A stretch of DNA of 50,426 bases from Planctomycetota bacterium (GTDB taxonomy: Bacteria > Planctomycetota > UBA1135 > GCA-002686595). Position 1 is the stretch's first letter, and each line of letters starts with the position of its first letter. The stretch is taken from positions 1 to 50,426 of the forward strand of contig DUCM01000021.1 of NCBI GenBank assembly GCA_012959785.1. Reading direction: 5' to 3'. Below are positions 16,166 through 24,952 of this stretch, piece after piece. The notes under the pieces are model-generated. The model had not been told where the DNA came from and searched no databases. It was given only the letters and a program-made list of their open reading frames with translations. The translations under genes and the position numbers were made by a program.

Positions 16166-18538
16166 TCAAGCCGGCGAGGGCGAAGCGTCTCCGGGGAGTT
16201 CTCCGTGCAACTCGCCCGCAAGGTCGGGCTCCGCCTGCGCGGGAGCTTCCTTGGGCGGTTCGACGGGGGCCTCCTCGGGCTCCGAGGGGGAGGGCCGCAG
16301 GTCTTCGAGGGCGATGCCTTCGAAGGCGCGGCTGATCTCTTCGGCGTTGAGGGTTTCGTAGTGCAAGAGGGCTTCGGCCAGGGCCTCGACCTTCTCGCGG
16401 CCTTGGCGCACGATCTTCTCGGCCGTTTCGTAGGCCGCCATGATGGTGACCTTGACCTCGGCGTCGATGCTGCGCGAGGTCTCCTCGGAGTGCCATTTCT
16501 TGGCGCCCAATTCGGTGCCCAGGAAATCCGAGCCCTGGCGTTCGGCATAGTTGATGGGACCGATGGTATCGCTCATGCCGAGTTCGGTGATCATGGCCCG
16601 GGCCAGTTCGGTGGCGCGCTTGATGTCGTCGGAGGCGCCGGCAGAGATATCTCCACAGAAGACCTCTTCCGCGATGCGGCCGCCGAACAGCACGGCCAGT
16701 TGGGCCAACATGCGTTTCTTCTGGACATGATAGCTCTCCCTTTCAGGCAGCATCATGGTCGAGCCCAGGGCCCGGCCGCGCGGTACGATGGTGACCTTGT
16801 GAGGCGACTCGGTGTCCTCGAGTTCCTCCGCCACCAGGGCGTGCCCGGCTTCGTGATAGGCGGTGATCTTGCGATCGGCCTCCTCGAACTTGCGCGACCT
16901 CTTCTGGCGGCCGTAGCGCACCTTGTCGCGGGCCTCCTCCATGTGCTCCATGCGGACTTCGTTTTCCTTATTGAGCACGGCCATGATGGCCGCCTCGTTG
17001 ACCGTAGCCGCGAGATCCGCTCCGGAGTAACCCGGCGTCGAACGGGCCAGCACGCCGACATCGATGTCTCCCCCGGTCTTGACTTTTTTCAGGTGCACTT
17101 CGAGGATCATCCGGCGGCCTTCTATGTCGGGCAGGTCGATCTGCACTTCGCGGTCGAAGCGGCCGGGTCGCAGGAGCGCCGGGTCGAGCACATCGGGACG
17201 GTTGGTGGCGGCGATGACGATGATGCCCCCGTCCGTGCCAAAGCCGTCCATCTCCACCAAGATTGCGTTGAGCGTCTGCTCGCGTTCGTCGTGGCCTCCG
17301 CCCATTCCGCTGCCGCGCCGGCGGCCCACGGCGTCGATTTCATCGAGGAAGATAATGCAGGGGCTATTTTCCCGGGCTTGTTTGAACAGGTCGCGCACGC
17401 GGCTGGCGCCGACGCCCACGAACATCTCGACAAAGTCCGAGCCCGAGATGGAATAGAAGGGTGCCTCGGCTTCGCCGGCGATGGCCTTGGCGAGCAGGGT
17501 CTTGCCGCAGCCCGGTTGGCCAACGAGCAAGACGCCGCTCGGGATGCGTCCGCCGATGCGCGTGAAGCGTCCGGGGTTCTTGAGGAATTCCACCAGCTCA
17601 GAGACTTCGGCCTTGGCTTCTTCGGCGCCGGCCACATCGTCGAAGGTGACATTCGTTTGGTCTTCCTTCGTGTACAGTTGCCCCCGCGAGCGCCCGAAGC
17701 TCATCACACCGCCAGCGCCGCCCTGGTTGCGCATTTGGCGCATGACGATCATGAAGACTGCGAAAATCAAGATCCAGGGACCGTAGACCAGCAGCACGGT
17801 TTGCATCACCGAACCGCTCTCGGTCCAGGTCGTGCCCTTGCTGGATGTGGTGTCGAAGAAGTGGCTCTCGTAGGTCGCCCCTGCCACCTTCATGTCGTCG
17901 ACGAGTTGGGCGACATCATCGCAGTCACGAATCTCGAGCCACAGCGGCCCGCTGCCTTTGGGTAGGGGGAAGGGCATTTCCGCGCCGTCGTTGTCGCTCG
18001 ATTCCCAGGGCGCGTTCGAGGCGGAACTCTTCTTTCCGCGTGCGAGGACCTCGGCGTAGAGGTGGCCGGTGATGCGCGGTGCCGGGCGGCTCTCGATGGC
18101 GTCTTCATCCTCGCCACTCGTGGCTACCAGTTCGCGCTCCTTGTACTCGGTGACCAGGCGCACGAGTTGGGGCCGGTAGTAACCCATGCCCACGGCTTGG
18201 CGGAAGTTCGCTTCGTCGATGCGTTTGTACTCCGGGATCGATTTCAGTTCCTGGATGCGCTGTTCGAGGCCTACGAGGCTTGTGAACTTGGCTCGGAACA
18301 CTTCGCCGTTGCGCAGCTTGCCCTGGATCTGGTTCTGGCCCTTGATCTCCTGGCTCTCCACTTCGCCGGTGTAGAGGCGCCACAGGTACTCATCCTGGGT
18401 GAAGGACTTTTCCGGGGCCCAGGAGTTTTTTCCCACCAGAAACAGAATCACGACCAGGATCGTGAGGAATAGCAGGAAGGAGCCGTAGGAACGGCTGCGT
18501 TGGGGACCCCCCTGCTGGGGCATTTTCTCGTCGGTCAT
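16166..18538 (-). CDS. ftsH: ATP-dependent zinc metalloprotease FtsH
   Basis: A membrane-anchored AAA+ protease that degrades membrane and regulatory proteins. The 790-residue protein has transmembrane segments at about 20-36 and 246-266, Walker A GQPGCGKT (340-347), Walker B IIFLDEID (about 395-402), the AAA second region of homology with [10 protein letters not shown], and the zinc-protease motif HEAGH (562-566) with a later D-containing ISAGASDDI helix. It is about 150 residues longer than E. coli FtsH, mostly because the segment between the two membrane helices is about 210 residues. The C-terminus is Pro/Glu-rich. First gene of the ftsH-folP-cdaA-glmM-tsaB run. Confidence 0.95.
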   Translation of the reverse strand: MTDEKMPQQGGPQRSRSYGSFLLFLTILVVILFLVGKNSWAPEKSFTQDEYLWRLYTGEVESQEIKGQNQIQGKLRNGEVFRAKFTSLVGLEQRIQELKSIPEYKRIDEANFRQAVGMGYYRPQLVRLVTEYKERELVATSGEDEDAIESRPAPRITGHLYAEVLARGKKSSASNAPWESSDNDGAEMPFPLPKGSGPLWLEIRDCDDVAQLVDDMKVAGATYESHFFDTTSSKGTTWTESGSVMQTVLLVYGPWILIFAVFMIVMRQMRNQGGAGGVMSFGRSRGQLYTKEDQTNVTFDDVAGAEEAKAEVSELVEFLKNPGRFTRIGGRIPSGVLLVGQPGCGKTLLAKAIAGEAEAPFYSISGSDFVEMFVGVGASRVRDLFKQARENSPCIIFLDEIDAVGRRRGSGMGGGHDEREQTLNAILVEMDGFGTDGGIIVIAATNRPDVLDPALLRPGRFDREVQIDLPDIEGRRMILEVHLKKVKTGGDIDVGVLARSTPGYSGADLAATVNEAAIMAVLNKENEVRMEHMEEARDKVRYGRQKRSRKFEEADRKITAYHEAGHALVAEELEDTESPHKVTIVPRGRALGSTMMLPERESYHVQKKRMLAQLAVLFGGRIAEEVFCGDISAGASDDIKRATELARAMITELGMSDTIGPINYAERQGSDFLGTELGAKKWHSEETSRSIDAEVKVTIMAAYETAEKIVRQGREKVEALAEALLHYETLNAEEISRAFEGIALEDLRPSPSEPEEAPVEPPKEAPAQAEPDLAGELHGELPGDASPSPA

Positions 18539-19086
18539 GGCTTGGCTATCGGCGTTGCAGGCCCGCAGCTACACCGCGCTGAGGCTCTGAGCTCCCTATT
18601 AGAGCACTTTCGGTCCTCGAAACAGCCCCTGAGTGACATTCACACCCAGCCAACCCACGCCAGGGCGTAAGGGGTCTGTGAAGATGAGGAGCCCAGCGCT
18701 GGGCCGAGGCGACCGCATCGCAGGCCGCACCAACATCTCCGTGCTGCTGCGAGTGCCTGCGGTGGCGTGGCTCTAACCAGCCTCGCCCGCCCCTTCAGCA
18801 GCACGCCCAAGACGCCTAAGAGGAAGGAAGTTTCTTTCACGGCCAGGGCTCCGCGAGAGTCCGGTGCTCGTCGGCGGTCGTGCCGCCGTCAACCTGAATC
18901 CTCGACGAGGGGCCAGCAGGCTGGCCCGCGCTCCCAGGGACCCACGGCGGAAGTACCCTCCGGGCTGGCTTGGTCGACCCGCATGCTCTCTTTCGAGCTT
19001 GCGAGAAAAGGCGTGAGGAGCCAGTTCCTCCCCGAAAAAAAACGCTCAGAATTCTGTGACCCCGACCGCCCCGCGCAGTTCTTACT

Positions 19087-19181
19087 GCTTACAGACGGCA
19101 CTGCTGCTTACAGACGGCACTGCTGCTTACAGACGGCACTGCTGCTTACAGACGGCACTGCTGCTTACAGACGGCACTGCC
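19087..19181. repeat. Five-copy 19-bp tandem repeat
   Basis: The unit gcttacagacggcactgct is repeated head-to-tail five times (starts at 19087, 19106, 19125, 19144, 19163), exact except for the last base of the last copy. A 19-bp unit changes reading frame each time, so it is not a protein repeat. It looks like a minisatellite formed by slippage, likely variable between strains. There are no spacers, so it is not a CRISPR array. Confidence 0.95.
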
Positions 19182-19268
19182 TTCGGTCGCGCGACTCGCC
19201 ATGACCTGACGGCATTTGCCAATTTGTGGACCCGAAAGGACTCGACCACGGTCACGCGTGCGCAACAA

Positions 19269-19292
19269 GCCGGTCGGGTTTTTCGGACCGGC
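19269..19292 (-). terminator. Hairpin downstream of the lptE-like gene
   Basis: Arms GCCGGTC (19269-19275) and GACCGGC (19286-19292) flank a 10-base A/T-rich loop, about 95 bp past the lptE stop on the minus strand. On that strand the sequence following is TTGTTGCG, so only a weak T-tract. A plausible end of the CorC-recO-lipoprotein transcript, or an unrelated inverted repeat. Confidence 0.35.
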
Positions 19293-19385
19293 CACCCGGG
19301 CACCAGCAGTTCGTGCGTGTGGGACTACTGAGCGTGGTGCTGGCCGAAGAGCCTCGCTTGGAACTGCACCAGGCGGCCTTTGCCT

Positions 19386-19886
19386 TCACTCCAGCCCGTA
19401 GTTGCTCTCTGAGAATAGATCGAGGACCAAGCCCTGGCTGAGGGTTTCGAGGGCCCGGGCGAGGGCACCTTCTTCGCCCTGTCCCACGCCCAGGGCGTAG
19501 CGCACTTCGCGCTGCAACTCGATCCTGGCGCCTAGCCGTTCGCCGCTCTTGGCATCCACGAGCCAGGCCTGGACCCGCAGGTTGACTCCGCTTTCGAGCA
19601 GTTCGCTCTCCTGGCCGAAGAGGCCTCGGATGCGGGAGTAGTCCACGATGCGCCCGCGCACCAGGAGATCGGCTCCCGAAGGTGCCCGTTGCGGCGCGGA
19701 GACCAGGCGTGCGACTTCTCCGTCGAGGGCTTGGTACAGGGCGCGTTCGAGTGCCGGCACGGGGCTGTCGTTGGCGAAGACTTCGACAGCTACCGACTCG
19801 TGGCCCTCGGGCAGGCGCAGGCTGGACGAATAGCCGCAGGCGCAGAGGCCCGTCGCCAAGGCCAGGGGCCAGGCCCAGCGGCTCAT
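19386..19886 (-). CDS. lptE: LptE-like outer-membrane lipoprotein
   Basis: A 166-residue lipoprotein. The signal peptide ends in a lipobox-like LCAC with acylated Cys17 and GY directly after it, the usual LptE start (CGY). The segment VAVEVFANDSPVPALERALYQALDGEVARL matches the 'F-x-N...P-x-LE...T-x-x-L' pattern of the LptE/RlpB family, which plugs the LptD pore that inserts lipopolysaccharide. The start ATG overlaps the stop of the upstream TPR lipoprotein by four bases (ATGA), so the two are coupled. The family assignment is moderate, because LptE sequences diverge widely. Confidence 0.7.
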   Translation of the reverse strand: MSRWAWPLALATGLCACGYSSSLRLPEGHESVAVEVFANDSPVPALERALYQALDGEVARLVSAPQRAPSGADLLVRGRIVDYSRIRGLFGQESELLESGVNLRVQAWLVDAKSGERLGARIELQREVRYALGVGQGEEGALARALETLSQGLVLDLFSESNYGLE

Positions 19887-20962
19887 GGCGTAGCTTCCCC
19901 GGCAAGGGCCGCTTCGGCGGGCAGTTCGTCGAGGAGTGCCTGGGCTGTGCTCGTCTGATGCGTGTCGCCTGCGGCCAGGCCCTCGGCCAGTCCGCGCCGG
20001 GCGTGGAAGCGCTGGCCGTAGTCCAGGTCGATGGCGCGGTAGAACTTGGCGATCACGAGATCGCTCTCGCCCAAGCGGTGCAGCGCGTCTTCGAGGTCTG
20101 CGATCACGGTATCGGTGACTTCGTGGCCGGCGTTGTCTTCCAGCCAGCGTTCCAATTCATCGCGCGCGCTTTGCAGCGCTTCGCGGTCGTACTCGGGGCT
20201 GGCGATGCTGGCGAGGCGCAGGTGTGGGATGCGCGCCAGGCTGAAGGGGACCAGTGGCGACCTTGGAAAGCTCTGCACGAGTTCTTCGTGGCGGTCGATA
20301 GCAAGGGCCCACAGGCTGTCTTCTTCGTACATCTCGGCCAGTCGCCGCAAGACGAGGTCGCCGCCCTGGGCTTGCGGATAGTGAATCGACGAGTACTCGA
20401 GTGCCGCCAGGGCATCGTCGCGTTTGGAGAAGATCAGCCAGGCGGCTTTGTGTTCCGAGAGCCGCAAGCCAGCCTCCACCAGGATACCTCCCGCCTCGGG
20501 CCGCAGGTGGTGGGTGGGGAACTGCTGGTCGATTTTCTGGATCAGGCTCTTGGCCGCTGTGTATTTGCCTCTTGCGAGGTACAAGGCGGCTGCCTGCATG
20601 GCGCCCGTGACGGCGATTTGGCGCGGCAGCCCGAGGTCCAGGAAGTCGGCCAGGGATTCAGGGTCGGCATCTTCGCCGAGTCGTTTGATGAACTGGTCGG
20701 CGGAGATCTCTAGCAGGTGCTGTACCCGATTGCGTTGTTCCCGGGGCATCTGGCGCAACTCTGCGGCGGTGCGCATCCAGTCCAGGGCGAGTTGCGGCCG
20801 TCCCTCCACCAGGGCTGCCTCCGCGCTGGTGATGGCGTCCGCCACCTCATCGGCGTCGAGGGACGAGGGCACTTCGTCCGAGCGATTGAAGCCGCTAGAG
20901 TTGCAGCCGCCCACAAGGCTCGTGGCGAAGAGACAGAGGATTGGGACTAGGGCCTTGGACAT
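19883..20962 (-). CDS. TPR-containing lipoprotein
   Basis: A 359-residue lipoprotein with signal peptide and lipobox LVGGC (Cys20). The mature part is almost entirely helical, with TPR-like pairs such as AALYLARGKYTAAKSLIQKIDQQFP and RLAEMYEEDSLWALAIDRHEELVQSFP, resembling the general design of outer-membrane assembly lipoproteins (BamD/YfiO type). I cannot confirm it is BamD. The start is ATG 20962; the open frame continues further upstream only inside recO. It lies 7 bp after recO and overlaps the LptE-like gene by four bases, which fits an outer-membrane biogenesis role. Confidence 0.75.
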   Translation of the reverse strand: MSKALVPILCLFATSLVGGCNSSGFNRSDEVPSSLDADEVADAITSAEAALVEGRPQLALDWMRTAAELRQMPREQRNRVQHLLEISADQFIKRLGEDADPESLADFLDLGLPRQIAVTGAMQAAALYLARGKYTAAKSLIQKIDQQFPTHHLRPEAGGILVEAGLRLSEHKAAWLIFSKRDDALAALEYSSIHYPQAQGGDLVLRRLAEMYEEDSLWALAIDRHEELVQSFPRSPLVPFSLARIPHLRLASIASPEYDREALQSARDELERWLEDNAGHEVTDTVIADLEDALHRLGESDLVIAKFYRAIDLDYGQRFHARRGLAEGLAAGDTHQTSTAQALLDELPAEAALAGEATP

Positions 20963-20969
20963 TTGTGGC

Positions 20970-21785
20970 TCAGGGGGAATTGCGGTTGGCGTGTTCGAGG
21001 AACTTCTGGTGGCTGCGTGGCCGCAGCTCGAGTTGGTAGTCGAGAAAGCGCTCCACGAAATCGCGCACTCGCTCGAGCCGTTCCTCGGGCAGGGCGTGAT
21101 CATTAGCTTGATCTTTGGCGAGGTACATTCTGTCCGCCTCGGCCAGAACATCCAAGGGCAAGGTGCCTACCCTTCGTCCGCTGGCCCGCGCCTCGCCGGC
21201 ACAGGTCCCGCACAGCCGCCCGCCGGCGCCCGCCGAGAACCAGGCTCGGGCCTTCCCCGCTCCTTCCGCTGCCACCGGCGGAGCGCTGCCGCCGCAGCTT
21301 GCGCAGCCCAAAAGGGCCGGCGCCAGGCCGTGGAGTTTCAAAAAGCCCAGCTCGAACTCCACCCGCAATCTCTCCGCGCTTTTCCCGCCGCCCTTCCGGG
21401 CCCTACTTTCCAGCCCGTCCATGGTTTTGGTCACCAGGTCGAACAGCTCGCGCTCATTCTTTTCTGGCCGCGACCCGAGGTGCGCCAGCTCCAAGATCGC
21501 CACGCCGACTTCATAGCACCCCAGATCCCGACTAATCCCCGCCCGCCGTACCAAAAGTTCGCCCTCCACCAGGGTCTTAAGCTCCCGTTCCTGTGCCCCA
21601 GTCCAGACCAGCTCGAGTTCATCGAACAGGTCGAGCACCGCGAAGAACCTCGACTTCGGCCGATAGGCTCCCTTGGCCAGCAGGTTCACCCGCCCGTGCT
21701 CCCGAGTCAGGACATGCACGACCAGCGACGACTCCGACCACGGAAACCGCCGTAGGACCAAGGCTCTTTCGGGCTGGTTCTTCAC
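20970..21785 (-). CDS. recO: DNA repair protein RecO
   Basis: A 271-residue recombination mediator that helps load RecA on SSB-coated gaps. The N-terminal OB fold is recognisable from ALVLRRFPWSESSLVVHVLTREHGRVNLLAKGAYRPKS, typical of RecO. The central helical domain holds a zinc-binding set of four cysteines (CASCGG near 160 and CGTC near 195). The start is GTG 21785. It is followed after 7 bp by the TPR lipoprotein and preceded by a decayed ATP-binding protein gene. Confidence 0.9.
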   Translation of the reverse strand: MKNQPERALVLRRFPWSESSLVVHVLTREHGRVNLLAKGAYRPKSRFFAVLDLFDELELVWTGAQERELKTLVEGELLVRRAGISRDLGCYEVGVAILELAHLGSRPEKNERELFDLVTKTMDGLESRARKGGGKSAERLRVEFELGFLKLHGLAPALLGCASCGGSAPPVAAEGAGKARAWFSAGAGGRLCGTCAGEARASGRRVGTLPLDVLAEADRMYLAKDQANDHALPEERLERVRDFVERFLDYQLELRPRSHQKFLEHANRNSP

Positions 21786-21794
21786 GGAGGGATC

Positions 21795-22319
21795 CTACCG
21801 CGCCTGCGGCGGCACGTGAAAGCGGCTTCGCCGCGAAGATCCGATAGCGACAATCCGCCTGGGGGGTCTCGAACATCTCCAGCGAGCCAAGACTCGCAGA
21901 GCGCTCCTGAAGCGTCGCCGAAAGTGGTTCTCGGGGTTGGTGGTGAGCTTGCCCTTGGCCCACTTCAGAATCGTTTCGCGCAGATCGAGCCCCGGGGCAG
22001 CCTGGATCTTCAAGTGAATTCCCTCGCCCGGGTCCCGGAGGGTCGCCTCCGTGTGCAGTGCATTGCGCCGCAGGTCGACGCGCAGCGACTCCGAGCCGGA
22101 GTGGTCGATGGCGTGATTGATCACTTCCGAGGCGGCGTACCGTCAGATCCAGCGGACGCTTTCGGGCAGTTCGTCGACAGCGGGCAGCACCACCTGCCTC
22201 ACGACGGAATCCTCCTTCAACCCCCCGCAGGCGAAGCTCCCTGTTTCTTCCAGGAGAGTCTGGAGGTTGTAGCGCCGAGCCCGGGTCGTCCCCTGGGCCG
22301 TGACGAGTCCATCTCGCAT
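21795..22319 (-). pseudogene. Broken ATP-binding regulator (HATPase/DUF4325-type), internal TGA and frame loss
   Basis: From ATG 22319 the frame reads a start typical of a regulator family (GLVTAQGTTRARRYNLQTLL, then GLKEDSVVRQVVLP, LPESVRWI). It hits TGA at 22143-22145 and resumes in the same frame with RYAASEVINHAIDHSGSESLRV, DPGEGIHLKIQAAPGL and LKWAKGKLTTNPENH. These are the N-box and following blocks of a histidine-kinase-like ATPase. In relatives the interrupted position is a Trp in a DIWxY segment, consistent with TGG changed to TGA. After about 21,924 the expected GEGIFF-type block is missing and similarity continues, if at all, in another frame. Presumably non-functional. Confidence 0.7.
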
Positions 22320-22335
22320 CCCCCCCTGATTCTCC

Positions 22336-23664
22336 CTACCCCGCCTCCGCATTCGGCAGGACCACGCGCACCAGGAGCACTCGGCGGTCGCTGGCATCGA
22401 GGATCTCGTACTTGACGAGGGCTTTGGAAAACACCTCGCCGCGGCGCGGGAAGTGGCCCAGTTCAGCCAGGACGAAACCGCCCAGGGTTTCAAAGTCGGC
22501 TTCTTCGGGGAGCTTGAGGGCCAGGGCTTCGTTGACTTCGGCGATGCGCACGCCGGCGGAGATTTCAGCAATACCGGGGCAGACAATGCGCAGGTCGGGG
22601 GGGTCCTCGCGGTCGTATTCGTCGCCGATATCACCGACTATTTCACCCAGGATATCGCCCAGGGTCACGAGGCCGGCGGTTCCGCCGTATTCGTCGAGGA
22701 CGATGGCCAGCTTGCGGCGCTCGCTGCGGAACTCGGCAAGCAGTTCGGAAACCTGCTTGGTCTCGGGGACGAAGTAGACCGGGCGCAGGTGCTCGCGCAG
22801 ATTGGCTCCTTCGAGCTGCTGGTCGGAAAGAATCTGCACGATGCCGCGGGCGGAGAGGTAGCCCACGATGTTGTCGAGGTTCTCCTCGAAAACCGGAATG
22901 CGACTGTGGCCCTCCTCGGCAGCCAGACGGATGACCGCGGTGAGACCGTCCTCGAGGTCCACGCCGTGGATCTCTGTACGCGGCGTCATGATCTCGGCCA
23001 CATCAACATCGGCGAACTCGATCACATTCTCAATCAGCTCGCGCTCGCTGTCATCGAAGTCGCCGTGGCGCGTGGTCTCGTGCAATACTTCCCGCAATCC
23101 CTCCACGAGCTCGCGGGTCTCGGGGGTCTCAACCGGCGTATCGGTCATGCGCCAAATCGCGCGGCGCAGGGCTTCGAGGGTCACCACAAGCGCTTGCAAG
23201 GGCAACTGCATGAGGCGAAAGCCGGGGAGCGCGCGCACCAAAAGCGCATCACCGTGCTTGCGAGCCAGGGCGTGGGGCAGGGATTCGGTGAAGAGCAGGA
23301 GCGCGGGTACCGCGATCATCACCAACTTAAAAATCGTGAGCAGGAGCGGATCGCCCTCAGCCTGAACCAGACCGAGGAGCAGCGCCATGAAAATTAGCTC
23401 GCAGGTGACCTTGAGAACTCCCGCGCTGGTGGAGAGCTCGTCGATGCGCGCAAGCGCCGAGGTGAGGCGCTCTCGGGAACGTTCGCTGCGGGCCAGGGAG
23501 ATCACCCGGGTGCTGCGCGAGTACTCCATAGCGGCACGCAAGAGGGCAAAACCCGTGGCGCCAAACAAGAGACCCAGGGCCCAGGCCACGGTCCACAATG
23601 TGGCGGGCAGGTAGAGAGGTGGAGGCGGACCCGCAAGAGCGGGTCCGAGGTGGCTGAATAGCAA
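22336..23664 (-). CDS. CBS-pair membrane protein of the CorC/HlyC (CNNM-like) family
   Basis: A 442-residue protein with three or four hydrophobic segments in the first 190 residues. A CBS pair follows at about 215-330 (VAEIMTPRTEIHGVDL; RKLAIVLDEYGGTAGLVTLGDILGEIVGDI), then a C-terminal CorC_HlyC domain (about 350-435, ending FVLAELGHFPRRGEVF). Family members are linked to magnesium and cobalt homeostasis or efflux; 'hemolysin' is a historical name. The CBS pair probably senses a nucleotide. The N-terminal part is less like the standard DUF21 module. First gene of a minus-strand run leading to the regulator remnant, recO and two lipoproteins. Confidence 0.85.
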   Translation of the reverse strand: MLFSHLGPALAGPPPPLYLPATLWTVAWALGLLFGATGFALLRAAMEYSRSTRVISLARSERSRERLTSALARIDELSTSAGVLKVTCELIFMALLLGLVQAEGDPLLLTIFKLVMIAVPALLLFTESLPHALARKHGDALLVRALPGFRLMQLPLQALVVTLEALRRAIWRMTDTPVETPETRELVEGLREVLHETTRHGDFDDSERELIENVIEFADVDVAEIMTPRTEIHGVDLEDGLTAVIRLAAEEGHSRIPVFEENLDNIVGYLSARGIVQILSDQQLEGANLREHLRPVYFVPETKQVSELLAEFRSERRKLAIVLDEYGGTAGLVTLGDILGEIVGDIGDEYDREDPPDLRIVCPGIAEISAGVRIAEVNEALALKLPEEADFETLGGFVLAELGHFPRRGEVFSKALVKYEILDASDRRVLLVRVVLPNAEAG

Positions 23665-24007
23665 GGCGGGAGGGGATGGGAGCGAGGTGGGGGCGCTTGG
23701 ACAGGAACCAAGTCAGTGATCCCATCTTATCGACCTATGGGGATCGGCCACCAAAATCGGGCCGAGGGATGGACCGGTATGTCAGGAGCAAGAGCCCCTA
23801 TACACCCCTGGCCCCCGCCAGGGAGGATCGATGCAGAGTGGCTTGCCCTGCGGGGGAGATCGTTACGCTGGCGTAACAAGTGGGGTGGAGCTGGAAGGCT
23901 GGAGGGAAGCATGCGGAGAGCGTAAGTGGCCATGGAACGAGGGGTTAGGGAAGTTGAAATGAAAATCCTGGGAGCCCGGGCACGGTGTGTGCATGGGAGC
24001 GGGCGCC
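23665..24007. other. Divergent intergenic region with operator-like inverted repeat
   Basis: A 343-bp region between the CorC-like gene (leftward) and the sigma factor gene (rightward). The only outstanding element is the GTTACGC inverted repeat listed separately. I see no confident -35/-10 pair and no RNA gene. Confidence 0.6.
23862..23877. promoter_or_regulatory. GTTACGC-TG-GCGTAAC inverted repeat
   Basis: Perfect 7-bp arms (23862-23868, 23871-23877) separated by two bases, 130 bp before the sigma factor start. The size and symmetry suit a dimeric repressor site controlling the sigma factor or the divergent CorC-like gene. The role is inference from position and symmetry. Confidence 0.45.
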
Positions 24008-24844
24008 ATGGAGAATCAAACTGATTGCATCGCTGAAGAGGGCGCTGAAGAGATCGCCCCGGAAGAGGCCGCCAAAGGCCGAAGCACCCTCGCGCCCCCC
24101 CTCAGCGGTGCCCTGCACCTGCCCCGTGACCCCCAAATCCTGGCCCGGCTGGCGCGCCGCGGAGTGACGCTTGTGCGCGAATTGGGGGAGACGAGGCAGG
24201 ACCTGGGGGCGCGGATCGAGACGGCGCTCATGGCGCTCTTCCGCGACAGCCGGCGCGGGACGGACTTTCAAGCACTCCACGAGTACGCGTCGCCGCGGCT
24301 CCTGCGTCAGATCTCTCTGGGCTGCCGCGGTCAGGGCAGGCGGCTTGACCCTCGGGAACTCTGCCAGGACGCCTTCGTCAACATGTACCGCTACGCCTCC
24401 AGTTTCCGCGACCAAAAGCCCTATTCATTCCACGCCTGGTCCCAGGTCATCTGCCGCAACATCATCCGCCGCCACATCTCGCGCCGATCGCAACCTTCGC
24501 TACAAGCCCTGCCCGAGGGACCCTTCGAGCCCGTGGACCATCGCGCCGGTCCTGCCCTGTGCGCCTCCCTGGCCGAAGATCGCACGGCCCTGCTGCAACT
24601 TCTTTCCGTCTACCTCCTGCACTATGCAGCGGCCTTTCAAGCACTCTCGCCCCGCGCCCAGGCCGCCCTGCATCTCGTGGAGGTCGAACGCAAGAGCTAC
24701 GCCGAGGTCTGCGAGATCCTGGGACTGGGCATGTCCAACATGAAGATGATCATGTTCCGATCGCGCAAACGCATCGCAGCCCACATCGCCAAGGCCATGG
24801 GCGAGGAGCCCCGAGAGAGAGCAACGCAGCGGCGAGCGGGCTAG
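24008..24844 (+). CDS. Sigma-70 family RNA polymerase sigma factor (ECF-like)
   Basis: A 278-residue protein. Sigma region 2 lies at about 88-158 (ALHEYASPRLLRQISLG, DPRELCQDAFVNMYRYASSF, AWSQVICRNIIRRHI). Region 4 is at about 213-262 (LSPRAQAALHLVEVERKSYAEVCEILGL...MSNMKMIMFRSRKRI), a helix-turn-helix for -35 recognition. Sigma region 3 is absent, as in ECF factors. An N-terminal extension of about 85 residues, acidic at first, is unusual. No anti-sigma gene is next to it. The start ATG 24008 is chosen because GGGAG precedes it; an upstream start at 23987 is possible. The regulon is unknown. Confidence 0.85.
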   Translation: MENQTDCIAEEGAEEIAPEEAAKGRSTLAPPLSGALHLPRDPQILARLARRGVTLVRELGETRQDLGARIETALMALFRDSRRGTDFQALHEYASPRLLRQISLGCRGQGRRLDPRELCQDAFVNMYRYASSFRDQKPYSFHAWSQVICRNIIRRHISRRSQPSLQALPEGPFEPVDHRAGPALCASLAEDRTALLQLLSVYLLHYAAAFQALSPRAQAALHLVEVERKSYAEVCEILGLGMSNMKMIMFRSRKRIAAHIAKAMGEEPRERATQRRAG

Positions 24845-24952
24845 AGGCTCGGCCTCTTCAGCGAGACCAGAATCCTCGCCAGAGGGCGCCAGGCCACAAT
24901 GCGGCGGCCGGGGAGGGTATTGGTGGGGTCTCTGCCGTACAGTCTCCTGCCC

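Larger units (their letters stand above)
18539..19385. other. Long intergenic region upstream of ftsH
   Basis: An 847-bp stretch with no convincing gene between lptE (end) and ftsH (start), both leftward. A possible minus-strand -10 (TAATAG, 18596-18601) for ftsH lies near the right-hand gene, with no clear -35. It contains the five-copy 19-bp repeat and a GCCGGTC/GACCGGC hairpin, listed separately, and an A8 tract near 19040. Confidence 0.6.

Noticed and set aside
19014..19045. Rho-independent terminator from the GAGGA/TCCTC hairpin and the A8 tract
   Set aside because: On the plus strand the hairpin is followed by A, not T; on the minus strand the T-tract precedes the hairpin.
19087..19181. 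CRISPR array
   Set aside because: The copies are contiguous without spacers and no cas gene is present.
22143..22145. TGA read as tryptophan or selenocysteine
   Set aside because: Many intact genes in the window stop at TGA, and the gene also loses its conserved end, which fits decay.
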